Notes: generated by a model from the sequence alone, not told the origin. A stretch of 64,000 bases of DNA from Fidelibacterota bacterium (GCA_018658715.1 JABHUQ010000109.1:1-64000); one strand, 5' to 3'. Positions 9,096-18,482 are shown, counted from the stretch's first letter. Translations and numbers: made by a program.

Positions 9096-10178
9096 ATGAT
9101 GGAGAAAAATCAAAATAATGACTATGTTTCAGTTTCGATTAATCGTCGTCGCTGGCTAAAATTTAAAGGGTTAAAGAGAGGATATTATTCCTTTATAGCC
9201 TTAATCATATTATACGGACTTTCCTTCTTACTGCCCGTTTTAATCAATAGTAAAGCATTAATAGTGCGATATGAGGGAAGCTATTATTTCCCTGCATTTT
9301 TAGAGTTGATTCCAGGTGTTGCGTCTTATTATCCAGGAGAGAAATTTGGTCAGGACATTCCTGGTGAAGCGAACTATCGAAGACTCAAACAGAAATGGGA
9401 GGATGGATCAGACAATTGGCTTATAATGCCTGTGTATCCTTATAATCCATACGAAGATATCACAACAGAAGGGAATAAAATGTATGAAGCCCCTTCTCGT
9501 AAACATTGGTTAGGGACGGACAATACGGGGAGAGACGTATTTGCGCGTCTGTTTTATGCATTCAATATCTCTATCTCATTTGCACTTATCCTTACATTAA
9601 TTAATTATTTATTGGGAATTACCATTGGTGGTGCCATGGGATATTTTGGTGGGAAAGTAGATTTATTTGCGCAAAGGGTAATTGAAATATGGTCAAGTTT
9701 GCCCATGTTATTTGTAATTATAATTATGAGCTCTATCATTCGACCATCGTTTTTTCTACTGATTCTTATTTATACCATGGTGAATTGGATTTTCCTGACC
9801 TATTATATGCGTGCAGAATTTTATCGTGAGAAAGCCAAAGACTATGTAAGTGCAGCCATATCCATGGGACAGAGGAACCGAACTATTATTTTTAAACATA
9901 TTTTACCCAATTCATTGGTGCCAGTAATCACTTATTTCCCATTTTCCGTTGTAGGTGGTATTTCCATGTTGGTTGGGTTAGATTATTTAGGTTTTGGTTT
10001 ACCGCCACCCACACCAAGTTGGGGACAAATGTTGGACGTGGGACTACAAAATGTGAGTAAATGGTGGATGGTATTTTCTCCTGTAACAGCTCAATTTTTA
10101 ACGCTGCTTGCCATTGTTTTTATAGGGGAAGGGGTTCGAGAAGCATTTGACCCTAAAGTATATTCGAGATTGAGATAA
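9096..10178 (+). CDS. yejE: Peptide ABC transporter permease (YejE-like)
   Basis: Second permease subunit. The N-terminal block RRRWLKFKGLKRGYYSF and the following VRYEGSYYFP resemble E. coli YejE, as do HWLGTDNTGRDVFARL and the C-terminal FIGEGVREAFDPK. The EAA loop (SAAISMGQRNRTIIFKHILPN) is conserved for ATPase docking. About six membrane segments are visible. Two start codons are adjacent (9096 and 9099) and either is possible. The stop codon overlaps the ATG of the first ATPase by one base, so translation is probably coupled. Together with the YejB-like protein it forms the translocation channel. Confidence 0.88.
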   Translation: MMEKNQNNDYVSVSINRRRWLKFKGLKRGYYSFIALIILYGLSFLLPVLINSKALIVRYEGSYYFPAFLELIPGVASYYPGEKFGQDIPGEANYRRLKQKWEDGSDNWLIMPVYPYNPYEDITTEGNKMYEAPSRKHWLGTDNTGRDVFARLFYAFNISISFALILTLINYLLGITIGGAMGYFGGKVDLFAQRVIEIWSSLPMLFVIIIMSSIIRPSFFLLILIYTMVNWIFLTYYMRAEFYREKAKDYVSAAISMGQRNRTIIFKHILPNSLVPVITYFPFSVVGGISMLVGLDYLGFGLPPPTPSWGQMLDVGLQNVSKWWMVFSPVTAQFLTLLAIVFIGEGVREAFDPKVYSRLR

Positions 10179-11656
10179 TGAGTAAAAAATTATTATCAAT
10201 TAATAATCTCAAAACCCGTTTCAAAGTCGGCAAAGACTGGGCAACGGCTGTGAATGGGATCAGTCTTGATATTTTCAAAGGTGAAACTTTAGGGATTGTA
10301 GGAGAATCCGGTTCTGGAAAATCTGTGTCTGTTTTATCTTTGATTCAATTGATTCCAAATCCACCAGGTGAAGTGTCGGAAGGAAAAATCACCTTTAATG
10401 GCGAAACAATTTTTGATGGTGATGAATTGGCCTCAATTCAGAAAAAACCTGAGTTTAAATATTTTAATAATTTAAAAGGGAAGAAGCGTTCTTGGGTTTC
10501 CCGTGCCTTTTTCTTTGGTTGGGTAGGGCTTCATTTTCTATTAGGGATACCCGGATTAATTGCTTTTTTAATTTCATTCTTTTTAAATGCTTTCATTTCA
10601 ATGAGATTATTCTTTTCGTCTCCGAAAAATGAAGCCATGGAATCCTATCGTGAATCCATGTATAAACGGATGCGACATTTTCGCGGACGTGATATTGCCA
10701 TGATTTTCCAAGAGCCTATGACGTCATTAAACCCGGTGTATACTATTGGCATGCAAGTAACAGAAGCAGTCAAGCCTAAAATATTTCATGAATACGTTAA
10801 AGATCATATATTAGGTAAAGGAAAATCGTTACCAAGTATTTCCATTAAAAATAGATTCCAAATTTCAGCGGTTACGAGTGGATTATTTTTTATAGTAGGG
10901 CAACTAAGCTCCGGTTGGACTTTTGAATTCATTCCTTCGCTCTTGTCTATATTATACGGAGCTCTTTTGCCAAGTGTTGTGGCATTGGCGTATTTGGGAC
11001 TTAATAAAATGATATCAGATGATTATCGTTTAAATCATGAAAAATTATTTCAAGATAGTGTAGAATTACTTCGCCGTGTAGGGATTCCTGATGCTGAAAA
11101 ACGAATGTCAGATTATCCCCATCAATTTTCTGGCGGAATGCGGCAGCGAGTTATGATTGCCATCGCTCTGGCGAAAAATCCATCATTGCTTATTGCAGAC
11201 GAACCAACCACCGCATTGGACGTAACGATTCAAGCGCAAATTTTAGATCTCATGCTTGAGTTAAAAGAAGATAATGCTGATGCAGCTGTTGTGCTAATCA
11301 CCCATGACTTGGCTGTTGTCGCGGAAACCTGTGAACGCGTCATTGTCATGTATGGCGGAGAAATTCAAGAAGTGGCTCGTGTGAAAGAATTATTTAAAGA
11401 TCCGAAACATCCTTATACCATTGGATTGCTAAACTCCATTCCAAGGCCAGATCAAGGGAAAACAAAAGAGCGATTGGAAACGATTCGTGGAATGGTGCCA
11501 AATATTTTGGAGTTGCCCAAAGGATGTAAATTTTGTACACGATGTGATTTAGCAGAAGATAAATGTGAAACAGAAAATCCAACCTTACAAGATATGGGAA
11601 ATGACCATTTTGTTCGATGCCATTTTGTCGATGAAAAAACAGGAGTTGAAGCATGA
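10178..11656 (+). CDS. Peptide ABC transporter ATPase with two hydrophobic insertions (DppD/OppD family)
   Basis: Nucleotide-binding subunit of the peptide importer. The core is complete: Walker A GESGSGKS (42-49), Q-loop [11 protein letters not shown] (Gln178), signature FSGGMRQR (317-324), Walker B LLIADEP (337-343), H-switch ITHD (His377), and the C-terminal oligopeptide-transporter domain with a Cys cluster (CKFCTRC). At 492 residues it is about 150 longer than usual family members (about 330). The excess sits in two insertions: about 85-165, with a long hydrophobic run at 107-147, and about 200-285, with hydrophobic runs at 226-274. These look like membrane segments and flank the Q-loop region. 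No frameshift is needed. How this protein folds and docks is unclear. Confidence 0.88.
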   Translation: MSKKLLSINNLKTRFKVGKDWATAVNGISLDIFKGETLGIVGESGSGKSVSVLSLIQLIPNPPGEVSEGKITFNGETIFDGDELASIQKKPEFKYFNNLKGKKRSWVSRAFFFGWVGLHFLLGIPGLIAFLISFFLNAFISMRLFFSSPKNEAMESYRESMYKRMRHFRGRDIAMIFQEPMTSLNPVYTIGMQVTEAVKPKIFHEYVKDHILGKGKSLPSISIKNRFQISAVTSGLFFIVGQLSSGWTFEFIPSLLSILYGALLPSVVALAYLGLNKMISDDYRLNHEKLFQDSVELLRRVGIPDAEKRMSDYPHQFSGGMRQRVMIAIALAKNPSLLIADEPTTALDVTIQAQILDLMLELKEDNADAAVVLITHDLAVVAETCERVIVMYGGEIQEVARVKELFKDPKHPYTIGLLNSIPRPDQGKTKERLETIRGMVPNILELPKGCKFCTRCDLAEDKCETENPTLQDMGNDHFVRCHFVDEKTGVEA

Positions 11657-12666
11657 GCCAAAAACCTGTTGTAGAAGTCAAAAATTTAAAAGTTCATTTC
11701 CCTATTCATGGTGGAATTATTTCTAAAAAAGTAGGAACTGTAAAAGCGGTGGATGGTGTTTCTTTTTCCATTGGCCGGAGAGAAATAGTTGGTTTAGTGG
11801 GTGAGTCTGGTTGTGGAAAAACGACCGTTGGACGAGCAATGATAAATATTCTTCATCATGTAGCACCTGATGTAGAGATTAGTGGAGAAATATTATATCA
11901 TTTTGGAGATGAAACCATTGATTTTGGGAAATTAACATCTCATGAAGTGCGGAAATATCGATCTCGAGTCCAAATGATTTTTCAAGATCCTTATGCATCA
12001 TTAAATCCACGAATGACTGTAAAACAAATTGTGGAAGAACCCCTTAAGCTACATACAAAAAAGACAGAATCAGAACGCCGGAACACAGTAATTAATTTGC
12101 TGGAAAAAGTAGGGCTCCAAGCGGTTCACGCAGACCGATTTCCACACGAATTTTCTGGTGGACAAAGGCAACGCGTTGGGATTGCACGAGCCTTAGCTAC
12201 AAACCCAGATTTGATTATTTGTGATGAACCTGTTTCTGCTTTGGATGTTTCAATTCAGGCGCAGGTTATTAATCTAATGATGGACATTCAAAAGGAATTT
12301 GATGTATCCTTTTTATTTATTGCACATGATTTATCAGTTGTGGAACATATTTCAGATCAAATAGCCGTCATGTATTTGGGAAATCTCATGGAATTTGGAC
12401 CAGCAAAGCAAGTTTATCATCATCCCAAACATCCGTACAGCACAGCACTTTTATCGGCGGTACCTATTCCAGATCCTGATAAAAAAAATAGAAAGAGAAT
12501 TGTATTAGAAGGCGATGTGCCAACTCCAATTAATAAACCATCTGGTTGTAGTTTTAGAACAAGATGTCCCGTTGTAGAAGAATCGTGCTCAGAGTCTACT
12601 CCTGTCTTGGAAGAAATCGATTTGAAGCATTGGGTTTCTTGCCCGATTGTTACGGAAAAACAATAA
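11653..12666 (+). CDS. Peptide ABC transporter ATPase (DppF/OppF family)
   Basis: Second nucleotide-binding subunit, 337 residues, the normal size for the family. Walker A GESGCGKT lies near residue 57, the Q-loop is [15 protein letters not shown], the signature is FSGGQRQR, Walker B is LIICDEP, and the switch is IAHDLSVV. The C-terminus has the oligopeptide-transporter extension with [15 protein letters not shown] and a Cys pattern (CSFRTRCP). It overlaps the preceding ATPase gene by 4 bp. In E. coli the Yej system uses one fused ATPase (YejF); here the two halves are separate genes, as in Dpp/Opp systems. Unlike its partner it has no insertions. Confidence 0.93.
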   Translation: MSQKPVVEVKNLKVHFPIHGGIISKKVGTVKAVDGVSFSIGRREIVGLVGESGCGKTTVGRAMINILHHVAPDVEISGEILYHFGDETIDFGKLTSHEVRKYRSRVQMIFQDPYASLNPRMTVKQIVEEPLKLHTKKTESERRNTVINLLEKVGLQAVHADRFPHEFSGGQRQRVGIARALATNPDLIICDEPVSALDVSIQAQVINLMMDIQKEFDVSFLFIAHDLSVVEHISDQIAVMYLGNLMEFGPAKQVYHHPKHPYSTALLSAVPIPDPDKKNRKRIVLEGDVPTPINKPSGCSFRTRCPVVEESCSESTPVLEEIDLKHWVSCPIVTEKQ

Positions 12667-12705
12667 ATATTAAAAATAGAATAAAGTCATACAAGAAAGA
12701 CGAAA

Positions 12706-14397
12706 ATGAAATACACAGACTATTATTATGAACGAATTGACATAGAAGCCTTTAGAGTAAATATGGAATCATGGCGGAAAGAATTTAATGAAGCAGATTC
12801 TGTTGAAGTCCAATCTAACATCATCCAAAAGGTAGATGAATTTGAACGGGAATATGCATCTTATCAAGCAATTGCCAGTTTGAATTATAATCGAAATATA
12901 AATGATGAAGACGCAAAATCAGAAAAAGAATATTTTGATTCAATAGGGCCTCAAGCCTCAGAAATATCAAATGGATTTAACCAAGATTTGGTTGATTCAA
13001 AATTCAGAAAAGAATTAGAAGAAAAATGGGGACCACAGTATTTCAGTCAAATTGAATTGGATTTAAAAACATTTGATCCATCTATTATGGATATGTTGTT
13101 GGAAGAAACAAAATTACGGAATGAATATACCCAACTTATTGCTAGTGCTCAAATTGAGTATAATGGAGAAACATATAATTTAGCTGGATTAGGTCCTTTT
13201 CATAAAGATTCCGATCGTGAAGTCAGAAAATCGTCTTATGAAGCTCGGTTTAACTGGTTTCAAGATAATAGTGAAGCATTTGATACGTTGTATGATAAAT
13301 TAGTGAAACTTCGCCATAAAATAGCCCTAACTCTTGGGTATGAATCCTTTACAGAATTAGGATATATGCGTATGGGTAGAAGTGACTATGGACCAGATGA
13401 AGTGGCAAATTTCAGACAACAAATTGTGGACTATGTGGTTCCCATTGTTGCGAAACTCCGGGAACAAAGACAAGAAATTCTTGGGCTGGATCATTTATAT
13501 TTTTATGATGGGATTAACTATAAAGAAGGGGATCCCAAACCAAAGGGGACACCTGAAGATTTAGTCAACAAAGCGGTAAAGATGTATGATGAATTATCGC
13601 CTGAAACAGGAGAATTCTTTCATAAAATGGTGGATGAAGATTTAATGGATCTCGTGAATCGCGATGGAAAAATGGCTGGTGGATTTTGTACTGGATTTCC
13701 AAAGTATGAACGTCCATACATTTTCTCAAACTTCAATGGGACAGACCATGATGTTGTAGTTTTAACACATGAAGCAGGTCATGCATTCCAGAGCTATGAA
13801 TCTCGGAAACAACCACTTGCTTCTTATTTATGGCCCACAATGGAAGCAGCAGAAATACATTCTATGAGTATGGAATTTATTACATGGCCATGGATGGATT
13901 TGTTTTTTGAAGAAGAAACGGATCGGTTTAAATACAAACATTTAGCGGGAGCATTATCATTCCTTCCTTATGGCGCATGTGTGGATCATTTTCAACATTG
14001 GGTATATGAAAATCCGGAAGCGACACCGCAAAAGCGCAAAGATAAATGGAAAGAATTAGAAGGAATGTATCGTCCTGGCCAAGATTATGATGGGTTGCCA
14101 TTCCCGGAAAGTGGAGCTTTGTGGCAACAACAATTACATATTTATCAAATGCCATTTTATTATATTGATTATACATTGGCTCAAACATGTGCTTTTCAAT
14201 TTTGGATGAGGTTTAATAATGATGATGAAAATGCGTGGAATGATTATTTGACATTATGTCAAGCGGGCGGAAGTAAACCATTTTCTGAATTGGTGGACTC
14301 AGCAGGATTGAAATCGCCATTTAAATCAGGAACATTAAAAGATGTAGCGAATGAAATATTTGCGTGGCTTGAAACAATTGATGTAAAAGCACTCTAG
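12706..14397 (+). CDS. pepF: Oligoendopeptidase, M3 family (PepF-like)
   Basis: Cytoplasmic zinc metallopeptidase that cuts short peptides, fitting its place right after the peptide importer genes. The 563-residue protein has the M3 zinc site HEAGHAFQSYES (HEXXH) and the downstream glutamate ligand in EAAEIHSMSMEF. It has no signal peptide. It follows the second ATPase by about 40 bp with no terminator, so it is likely co-transcribed: imported peptides would be hydrolysed to amino acids. The length agrees with the PepF/M3B group. The next small gene begins immediately after the stop. Confidence 0.9.
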   Translation: MKYTDYYYERIDIEAFRVNMESWRKEFNEADSVEVQSNIIQKVDEFEREYASYQAIASLNYNRNINDEDAKSEKEYFDSIGPQASEISNGFNQDLVDSKFRKELEEKWGPQYFSQIELDLKTFDPSIMDMLLEETKLRNEYTQLIASAQIEYNGETYNLAGLGPFHKDSDREVRKSSYEARFNWFQDNSEAFDTLYDKLVKLRHKIALTLGYESFTELGYMRMGRSDYGPDEVANFRQQIVDYVVPIVAKLREQRQEILGLDHLYFYDGINYKEGDPKPKGTPEDLVNKAVKMYDELSPETGEFFHKMVDEDLMDLVNRDGKMAGGFCTGFPKYERPYIFSNFNGTDHDVVVLTHEAGHAFQSYESRKQPLASYLWPTMEAAEIHSMSMEFITWPWMDLFFEEETDRFKYKHLAGALSFLPYGACVDHFQHWVYENPEATPQKRKDKWKELEGMYRPGQDYDGLPFPESGALWQQQLHIYQMPFYYIDYTLAQTCAFQFWMRFNNDDENAWNDYLTLCQAGGSKPFSELVDSAGLKSPFKSGTLKDVANEIFAWLETIDVKAL

Positions 14398-14751
14398 TTG
14401 AAACGATTCGTCTTATTCATTTATCTATTATCTTTTGTTATTGGACAGCAAAAGATTTCTCATGAAACGAAATTATGGGAAAGTGTATTTATTTTTCAGA
14501 GTCATCAGAAAATGGAACCATCTATGTATATGGATGATGTAGATGGATTTCTCATGAATAAAGCGGATAAAGAATGTTCAGGTATCATGGATATTATTGA
14601 ACATAAAACGATTGAAAAATCAACTCTTAAAAAGTCAACCTATCTATTGGAATCAACGATAAAAACTATTCATGATGGTCCCCATAAATTTCCACTAAAA
14701 AGGAAAGAACCATCCAATTATAAAATCAATTATTTTTCGTCTTCGTCCTGA
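14398..14751 (+). CDS. Small secreted protein, unknown function
   Basis: The 117-codon frame starts with TTG directly after the peptidase stop codon. The N-terminus (KRFVLFIYLLSFVIGQQ) matches the signal-peptide style of other secreted proteins in this window (hydrophobic core, then GQ), which supports it being real. The mature part is lysine- and serine-rich with one acidic segment (MYMDDVDGF). No family is recognised. Its last 22 bp overlap the convergent gene at 14730. It could be a decaying remnant, since the C-terminal half is low in complexity. Confidence 0.45.
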   Translation: MKRFVLFIYLLSFVIGQQKISHETKLWESVFIFQSHQKMEPSMYMDDVDGFLMNKADKECSGIMDIIEHKTIEKSTLKKSTYLLESTIKTIHDGPHKFPLKRKEPSNYKINYFSSSS

Positions 14752-14975
14752 TAATCTGGTTCAATATCTAATTCCTTAAAGATTGTTTTAGATATTTGAT
14801 CTGCAATTTCATCTTCTTTATACTTTAATTCTCGTAATTCTTCCCATGATTGAAGTAGAACAGCAAAATCATCTTCTTGGGAAAATATTTCATCTAAAAT
14901 AGGAGCCGGGACAAAAAAGTCTCTAAGTCGCTCATATATTGCTAATCGTGTATTATCCATAGGATGAAAATACAT
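14730..14975 (-). CDS. Small acidic cytoplasmic protein, unknown function
   Basis: 81 codons, or 76 if translation starts at the second ATG (14960). The product is strongly acidic and helical in appearance, with a centre rich in Asp, Glu, Leu and Trp (SWEELRELKYKEDEIADQ) and a C-terminal tail of mostly Asp and Glu. There is no signal peptide or cysteine. It converges on and overlaps the preceding small gene. No family is recognised, but the composition and clean frame look like a real small protein rather than a shadow. Confidence 0.55.
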   Translation of the reverse strand: MYFHPMDNTRLAIYERLRDFFVPAPILDEIFSQEDDFAVLLQSWEELRELKYKEDEIADQISKTIFKELDIEPDYQDEDEK

Positions 14976-14997
14976 ACAATTTTAAAATTAAAATAGA

Positions 14998-15336
14998 ATG
15001 AGTACTTCTCCACCTTCAATAAACCACAGAGGTATAAAAAATATAAATAAAAATAATGATTCTCTATTACCTAATTCATTTCAATTAATGAATGCATATC
15101 CAAACCCCTTTAATCCTACAACAACAATTCAGTTTAATTTGGATAGGATGAAAAATGTAAACCTATCCATACTGGATATAAATGGAAAGATTGTTGAAAC
15201 GCTTATAATTGGAACTGTTCAATTAGGACAACATAAACTGCAATGGAATCCTAAATCTAAACCAACTGGGATTTATTTTATTTAACTCCGTTCAGGAAAT
15301 CAAATTCAGTCACAAAAGGTTGTTTATTTAAAATAA
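14998..15336 (+). pseudogene. T9SS C-terminal sorting domain remnant with an internal stop
   Basis: The frame encodes a type A T9SS sorting domain: LPNSFQLMNAYPNPFNPTTT, then VNLSILDINGKIVETL, then KPTGIYFI. A TAA at 15283-15285 interrupts it. The same frame continues LRSGNQIQSQKVVYLK and stops at 15336, which is the normal end of such a domain, so a Gln codon (CAA) probably became TAA. An in-frame stop just upstream (14989) and the lack of any passenger domain show that only the C-terminal tail of a secreted protein remains. In intact proteins this domain directs export by the type IX system and anchoring at the surface. Confidence 0.8.
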
Positions 15337-15464
15337 ATAATTGATTTATTTCAATCGAAAATGAATGTTACTCTTTTTCTTCGATATTTATTTGGTAGTT
15401 TTAAATACATCTTGATTAGAGAAGATCACTCCTTTAAAATTCAGCCTAAATTTTGAGATAAATA

Positions 15465-15905
15465 ATGCGTTCAAACACAAAAATACTATTATCATTACTC
15501 TTTCTTTTCATAGGGTCTGAAACACTCTCGGCAAATTATGCGTTTAAAAAGAAAATTAAAAATGTCTGTAAATCTTATCGCATTACAGTGGATGCTACTA
15601 AGTTTGACTTAGCTCAAGATACTTTTTCTATGACTTTAGAAAGTGGTAGAAATGATTTTGAAATGTTTATGCTGGTTGGCTTTGCAGCAGCCGGACAAGC
15701 GGTAGCGCATCAGAAAGATATGGGATTAGAAAATGCATATACACCATCCATGGTCGAGGTGAGTATATTGGTCCCAGCATCAAAGGGAGAGTTTAATACG
15801 TTTATTGCGAGTTGTGATTCTAAGTTAGCTATATCGTTAGCTGACGGATCAACAGACTCATCAGACTTCATGAAAGTAATCATGGGAAAAATGGAAATAC
15901 TATAA
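15465..15905 (+). CDS. Secreted or periplasmic protein, unknown function
   Basis: The 146-residue product has a clear signal peptide (ILLSLLFLFIGSETLSA) and two cysteines in the mature part (in KNVCKSYR and IASCDSKL) that could form a disulfide. A Gly/Ala-rich stretch lies mid-protein (MLVGFAAAGQAVA). No family is recognised. It is followed after 9 bp by a DUF350 membrane protein with a strong Shine-Dalgarno sequence (AAGGAGA), and a terminator ends the pair, so the two form a small operon. Confidence 0.65.
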   Translation: MRSNTKILLSLLFLFIGSETLSANYAFKKKIKNVCKSYRITVDATKFDLAQDTFSMTLESGRNDFEMFMLVGFAAAGQAVAHQKDMGLENAYTPSMVEVSILVPASKGEFNTFIASCDSKLAISLADGSTDSSDFMKVIMGKMEIL

Positions 15906-15914
15906 GGAGATACT

Positions 15915-16154
15915 ATGCTACAAGATCCAAATTCATTAATGGGAATATTAACACAATACGGCCGTGCAGTCGGTTGGTCTATAGCTGCGGCTGTGGGATT
16001 TGCTTTTGGCGTGGGAATCGCTTTAAAAGTTTTTGATTGGCTGTCAACTGATATTGATGAATGGGAAGAAATCAAAAAAGGAAATATGGGCGTAGCTCTT
16101 ATTTTTATTTCCTTGATTGTTATGGTTGGCTTGCTCGTTCATAAAGTGATTTAA
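15915..16154 (+). CDS. DUF350 family small membrane protein
   Basis: 79 residues with two hydrophobic segments (VGWSIAAAVGFAFGVGIALKVF and MGVALIFISLIVMVGLLVH) separated by DWLSTDIDEWEEIKKGN. The EEIKKGN.GVAL motif between the helices is typical of DUF350/UPF0719 proteins, which often occur in stress-linked or envelope operons. The biochemical role of the family is not established. The ribosome-binding site AAGGAGA is strong. Gene order and the terminator just downstream suggest co-expression with the secreted protein at 15465. Confidence 0.75.
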   Translation: MLQDPNSLMGILTQYGRAVGWSIAAAVGFAFGVGIALKVFDWLSTDIDEWEEIKKGNMGVALIFISLIVMVGLLVHKVI

Positions 16155-16179
16155 TCAAATATTAAATCTGAAATTACTG

Positions 16180-16212
16180 AAAGCCTTCTACCCTCGGTGG
16201 AAGGCTTTTTTT
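16180..16212 (+). terminator. Rho-independent terminator after the DUF350 gene
   Basis: A 13-bp stem (AAAGCCTTCTACC paired with GGTGGAAGGCTTT, one G-T pair) closes a 3-nt loop and runs into seven T residues. It ends the rightward 15465-16154 pair and reaches the stop codon of the convergent gene. Confidence 0.9.
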
Positions 16213-17689
16213 ATATATACAATAAGTATAAATACATAAATAATGGGGCAGTCGCAGTAGAGAGAAGATTTACCATATCGTTTGAAACCCATTTATTCCC
16301 TTGTACTAATATTGCACCATCTTCTGGGATCTCAATGATACTTCCATTTATGGACTGATACTTTCCTTGAATACTAGCGCCCAAAATAGAATCCAAAGTA
16401 GCCCCTAAAATTCCACATAATATTATGCCATAAGCTAATTCACCATAAATAGGGAAAAATAGCCAAACTGAAAATACCAATATACTCGCGCCCAATATGG
16501 AGCCAAGAGTCCCTGTGAGAGTTATTCCGCCAGACGTTCCTGTCGGTACATTTTTAAATGTTAAAATAGAAATGGGATTATACGTTGATAATTTACCCAA
16601 TTCAGTTGCCCACGTATCTGCCATAGCTACTGAAACGGATGCTAAAAAGTAAGGCATATATTCTCCATTTGGATGGAAATAAATCCAAAGGCTAATTAAC
16701 ATGGGAATAGCACCATTTGCATACACTTGAACAATGTCTCTTTCAGATCCCTTTGAATGTATATCTGATTTCTTTTTAATTGCCTTACTTAAGATAGATG
16801 AAAAGATGAAAAAGATAAACAAAGGATACAATGTAGACACTCCACCGGAAAAAATGATAATCACCCCCATGATGAGTCCACCATAATAACCACTTCTAGA
16901 TACAGATTTTAGTTTATACGTAATCGAAAATATGGTAATCATTATAAACAAAAGAAGTGATACAGTTAAAATATGTTGATTATCAACTGAATGATTACCA
17001 TTTACCAAATCAGAATAAAAAATCATAAGTAAAATACTAAGAACAGGGATAGACACATTATCCGACCCTGAATCACTTACCATTTCTCCTAATGTTGCTC
17101 CAAGTGATACGAATAGCGCGAAATATAAGGGAGAAGAAATATTGATCTCAAAAAAGTTGCTTGCGGTAAAAACAATAATGAAAGTGCTAACAAAGAAAGC
17201 TATTGAACCTTGTACAGATTTAATATCTTCCCAAATAGTGAAATTATTTGGTGCTTTGCTGGATTCACCTACTATGGCTGCTAATGGATCTGAAATAGCT
17301 AGAATAATCATAGATATAATAATGAATTCAGGATAATTCCAAAAAAAGGAAAGAAGAATGAAGTATGCTATTGGGAAGTACACGGTACCGAATGAAAATC
17401 TTTCTTGAGAATGGATTCCCTTAAATAAATCCTGTTTCAATGTAACTGCATTTACTACTATAAAAATGATAGCTAATGTTATTGCCTGAATGTTATTCGT
17501 AAATATAAATGGTGCACTAGATGTGGCTAATCCAACAATACAATGAACTAATTTTCGATTAGCTTGCGGTGAAAACCATTTCTTTTTTAATGTAATCTCG
17601 CTCAAGCCAACAAGAAAAAGTATGGCTACAAAGTAGACGCAAAATGTCCACCATTCATTTTCAAAGGGGATCAATTTGGGAAATACCAT
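16211..17689 (-). CDS. Fused prenol kinase-like / DUF92 (VTE6-like) membrane protein
   Basis: This 492-residue polytopic membrane protein joins two families. The N-terminal half (about 40-215) resembles the phytol/dolichol kinase superfamily (KLVHCIVGL, RFSFGTVYFPIAY, ISDPLAAIVGE). The C-terminal half (about 265-490) resembles DUF92/TIGR00297, the family of plant VTE6 phytyl-phosphate kinase (SRSGYYGGLIMG, SVAMADTWATELGKLS, NVPTGTSGGITLTGTLGS, ATLDSILGASIQGKYQ). VTE5 and VTE6 catalyse successive phosphorylations of phytol. A single protein with both modules could turn a free prenol into its diphosphate for lipid or quinone synthesis. That function is inference from family; the substrate here is unknown. 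It is convergent with the DUF350 gene. Confidence 0.8.
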   Translation of the reverse strand: MVFPKLIPFENEWWTFCVYFVAILFLVGLSEITLKKKWFSPQANRKLVHCIVGLATSSAPFIFTNNIQAITLAIIFIVVNAVTLKQDLFKGIHSQERFSFGTVYFPIAYFILLSFFWNYPEFIIISMIILAISDPLAAIVGESSKAPNNFTIWEDIKSVQGSIAFFVSTFIIVFTASNFFEINISSPLYFALFVSLGATLGEMVSDSGSDNVSIPVLSILLMIFYSDLVNGNHSVDNQHILTVSLLLFIMITIFSITYKLKSVSRSGYYGGLIMGVIIIFSGGVSTLYPLFIFFIFSSILSKAIKKKSDIHSKGSERDIVQVYANGAIPMLISLWIYFHPNGEYMPYFLASVSVAMADTWATELGKLSTYNPISILTFKNVPTGTSGGITLTGTLGSILGASILVFSVWLFFPIYGELAYGIILCGILGATLDSILGASIQGKYQSINGSIIEIPEDGAILVQGNKWVSNDMVNLLSTATAPLFMYLYLLYI

Positions 17690-17751
17690 CCCACAATTTA
17701 ATTCGGTTGAAAATGATTCGTCAACAATTTGAATGATTTATATATTCAGAT

Positions 17752-18480
17752 ATGAAAAAAATGGTTACAATAGTTTTAATCTTTTTTATACTATCCTGTT
17801 GTGAGGGTGAAGAAAATGCAATATTGTTGTCTAATCTTAATTATTTAGAGATTGATGATTCAGGGGAGTTAATCATAAATAGGGATTATGGGTTTCATTT
17901 AATTGAAAATGAAAAGGGGATAGATTCATCATTTGCGATGATTCTTATTCATGGCTATGGTTCACTGGGGAAAGAGTGGATTCAACCGATAATTGAATTG
18001 TCATCAAAGTCTGTGCAAATGTACTGGTATCGATGGGATTGGAATCAATGTCCTGATGAAGCTCAAAAACAATTATTGGATAGCTTATTATTTTTTGAAA
18101 ATAATAATGCAGAGCTAGACTCTCTTTTAATTATCGGACATAGTTATGGAGGATTAATTGCAGCCATGATTTCTGAAAAATGGACTGGGAAAATAAAATT
18201 AAATATACATTCTGTTGCTGCACCTTTAGCGGGAATTTCAAAGGTTCGCATTCTTTGTGATTTTGAGAAGGAAAAATATGAAGTAGGGCCTAATACAAAT
18301 CTTATGCAATGGATAACAGTACAGTCACATGATAATGTTTTTAATGAATATAAAATAGATCCACAAATAGTTAACTTAATAAATGGGAAAGTTTATCGGT
18401 TGAGCAAAGTTTGGGATGGTAAACGATTAGGCCATAATAGGTCAATTTTATTTATTACAAAACAAATACTGAAGGAATAA
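17752..18480 (+). CDS. Alpha/beta hydrolase lipoprotein
   Basis: 242 residues with a lipobox-like LSCC (Cys16-17) after a short hydrophobic signal, so probably membrane-anchored outside the cytoplasm. The alpha/beta-hydrolase fold is shown by the oxyanion-hole motif LIHGYGS and the nucleophile elbow IGHSYGG (Ser). A late His (RLGHNRS) is a candidate catalytic residue. The substrate is unknown; lipase or esterase activity is the likeliest. It is divergent from the prenol-kinase fusion (about 60 bp) and is followed after 2 bp by the DUF3228-like gene, which suggests an operon. Confidence 0.75.
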   Translation: MKKMVTIVLIFFILSCCEGEENAILLSNLNYLEIDDSGELIINRDYGFHLIENEKGIDSSFAMILIHGYGSLGKEWIQPIIELSSKSVQMYWYRWDWNQCPDEAQKQLLDSLLFFENNNAELDSLLIIGHSYGGLIAAMISEKWTGKIKLNIHSVAAPLAGISKVRILCDFEKEKYEVGPNTNLMQWITVQSHDNVFNEYKIDPQIVNLINGKVYRLSKVWDGKRLGHNRSILFITKQILKE

Positions 18481-18482
18481 TT

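Noticed and set aside
17752..18480. Riboswitch or leader RNA upstream of this gene
   Set aside because: The 60-bp divergent gap is too short and shows no conserved structure that I can recognise; the same holds for the other short gaps.
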